Shown: one piece after another, positions 5,738-6,092 of the stretch
How positions within the stretch are numbered: position 1 is the stretch's first letter
How the letters are laid out: each line of letters opens with the position of its first letter
Assembly (NCBI GenBank): GCA_018668195.1
Contig: JABITU010000148.1
Location: forward strand, 1 to 6,092
Origin: Tateyamaria sp.
GTDB lineage: Bacteria > Pseudomonadota > Alphaproteobacteria > Rhodobacterales > Rhodobacteraceae
Direction: 5' to 3'
Length of the DNA stretch: 6,092 bases
Program-made: the position numbers and the translations under genes
Notes under the pieces: model-generated
What the model was told of the DNA's origin: nothing
Seen by the model: only the letters and a program-made list of their open reading frames with translations
The model's database searches: none

Positions 5738-6092
5738 ATGAATGAAACAGAAATCCGCGCTGAAGTCGTTGCCGCCTATCAGGAGCTTAGCCACGAAGGG
5801 ATGAACAAGGGCGCATCTGGCAATGTCTCGGCACGTTTCGGCGATCACATGTTGATTACCCCATCCGGCATCCCAAGTGCGCAAATGTTACCCGATCAAG
5901 TCGCCAAGATTGCCCTCGATGATGAAGCCGGCGCTTGGGAAGGTCCGTGCAAACCCTCTACCGAATGGCGCTTTCATCGTCGCATTCTGATATCTCGGGA
6001 AGATGCCGGTGCGGTGGTCCACGCTCACGCCCCATTTGCCACAATCTTATCAATTCTGCGCAAACCGATCCCAGCCGTGCATTATATGATGG
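5738..6092 (+). CDS. Class II aldolase/adducin family protein, FucA-like (5' part, cut by window end)
   Basis: Only the first 118 residues are present; family members are usually about 210-260 residues. Members are zinc-dependent and cleave phosphorylated ketoses (fuculose-1-phosphate, ribulose-phosphate epimerisation, methylthioribulose-phosphate) or decarboxylate 3-oxo-acid phosphates (OtnC type). Visible motifs are the phosphate-binding GNVSAR (28-33) and TPSG (41-44), then KPSTEW with the probable catalytic acid/base Glu76, and HAHAPFAT with zinc ligands His95 and His97. The Glu-His-His spacing equals that of E. coli FucA (Glu73, His92, His94). The later third zinc His lies beyond the window. 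HYM at 115-117 is an additional motif I associate with this family. The gene starts 3 bp after the dehydrogenase stop, with a good ribosome site, so it belongs to the same operon. Its likely role is the final carbon-carbon cleavage of the pathway, yielding DHAP or a similar product. The specific substrate cannot be assigned. Confidence 0.88.
   Translation, partial: MNETEIRAEVVAAYQELSHEGMNKGASGNVSARFGDHMLITPSGIPSAQMLPDQVAKIALDDEAGAWEGPCKPSTEWRFHRRILISREDAGAVVHAHAPFATILSILRKPIPAVHYMM

Noticed and set aside
5738..6092. Naming the aldolase fucA (L-fuculose-phosphate aldolase).
   Set aside because: Catalytic spacing matches FucA, but the family has many substrates and there are no fucose genes around. 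The substrate-determining second half is outside the window.
1..6092. Promoters, terminators, riboswitches, RNA genes, CRISPR, insertion sequences or att sites.
   Set aside because: The longest gap between genes is 3 bp (12 bp at the left edge). I saw no terminator hairpin with a T-run, repeat array or inverted-repeat element that coding sequence does not explain.

Overview
The window is a compact stretch of one plus-strand operon from a bacterium, most likely an alphaproteobacterium. The moderately high G+C, the MalK-type ATPase pair and the EryA-type kinase would fit a Rhizobiales or Rhodobacterales (roseobacter-like) genome. That placement is inferred from gene content and protein flavour, not from a marker gene.

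Layout: a possible few-codon tail of an upstream gene (2-22); a carbohydrate ABC transporter inner-membrane permease (35-892); two different CUT1/MalK-type ABC ATPases in tandem (896-2005 and 2002-3129); an FGGY-family kinase closest to erythritol kinase EryA (3126-4682); an NAD-dependent D-2-hydroxyacid dehydrogenase (4685-5734); and the 5' part of a class II (FucA-type) aldolase that runs off the right edge (5738-6092). Junctions are 3-bp gaps or 4-bp ATGA overlaps, so the genes are almost certainly co-transcribed and translationally coupled. No promoter, terminator, RNA gene, mobile element, repeat array or non-coding stretch of note is visible. The promoter, the regulator, the solute-binding protein and the second permease presumably lie to the left, and the rest of the aldolase and any further catabolic genes to the right.

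Working model: the transporter imports a small polyol, sugar or sugar acid, the kinase phosphorylates it, the dehydrogenase oxidises a 2-hydroxyacid (or related) intermediate, and the metal-dependent aldolase cleaves or decarboxylates the phosphorylated product into central metabolism. The substrate cannot be read from the sequence. The kinase points to a C4 polyol or acid, but the dehydrogenase and aldolase are not part of the classical eryABCD erythritol pathway, so this looks like a different and possibly undescribed route.

The most notable molecular detail is in the ATPase pair. The first ATPase has Asp in place of the catalytic Walker B Glu and Gln in place of the H-loop His. The second has Glu in place of the Q-loop Gln and Glu in place of the D-loop Asp. 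This predicts an asymmetric, heterodimeric ATPase with one catalytically weakened site, which is unusual for an importer. The permease EAA loop is also divergent.
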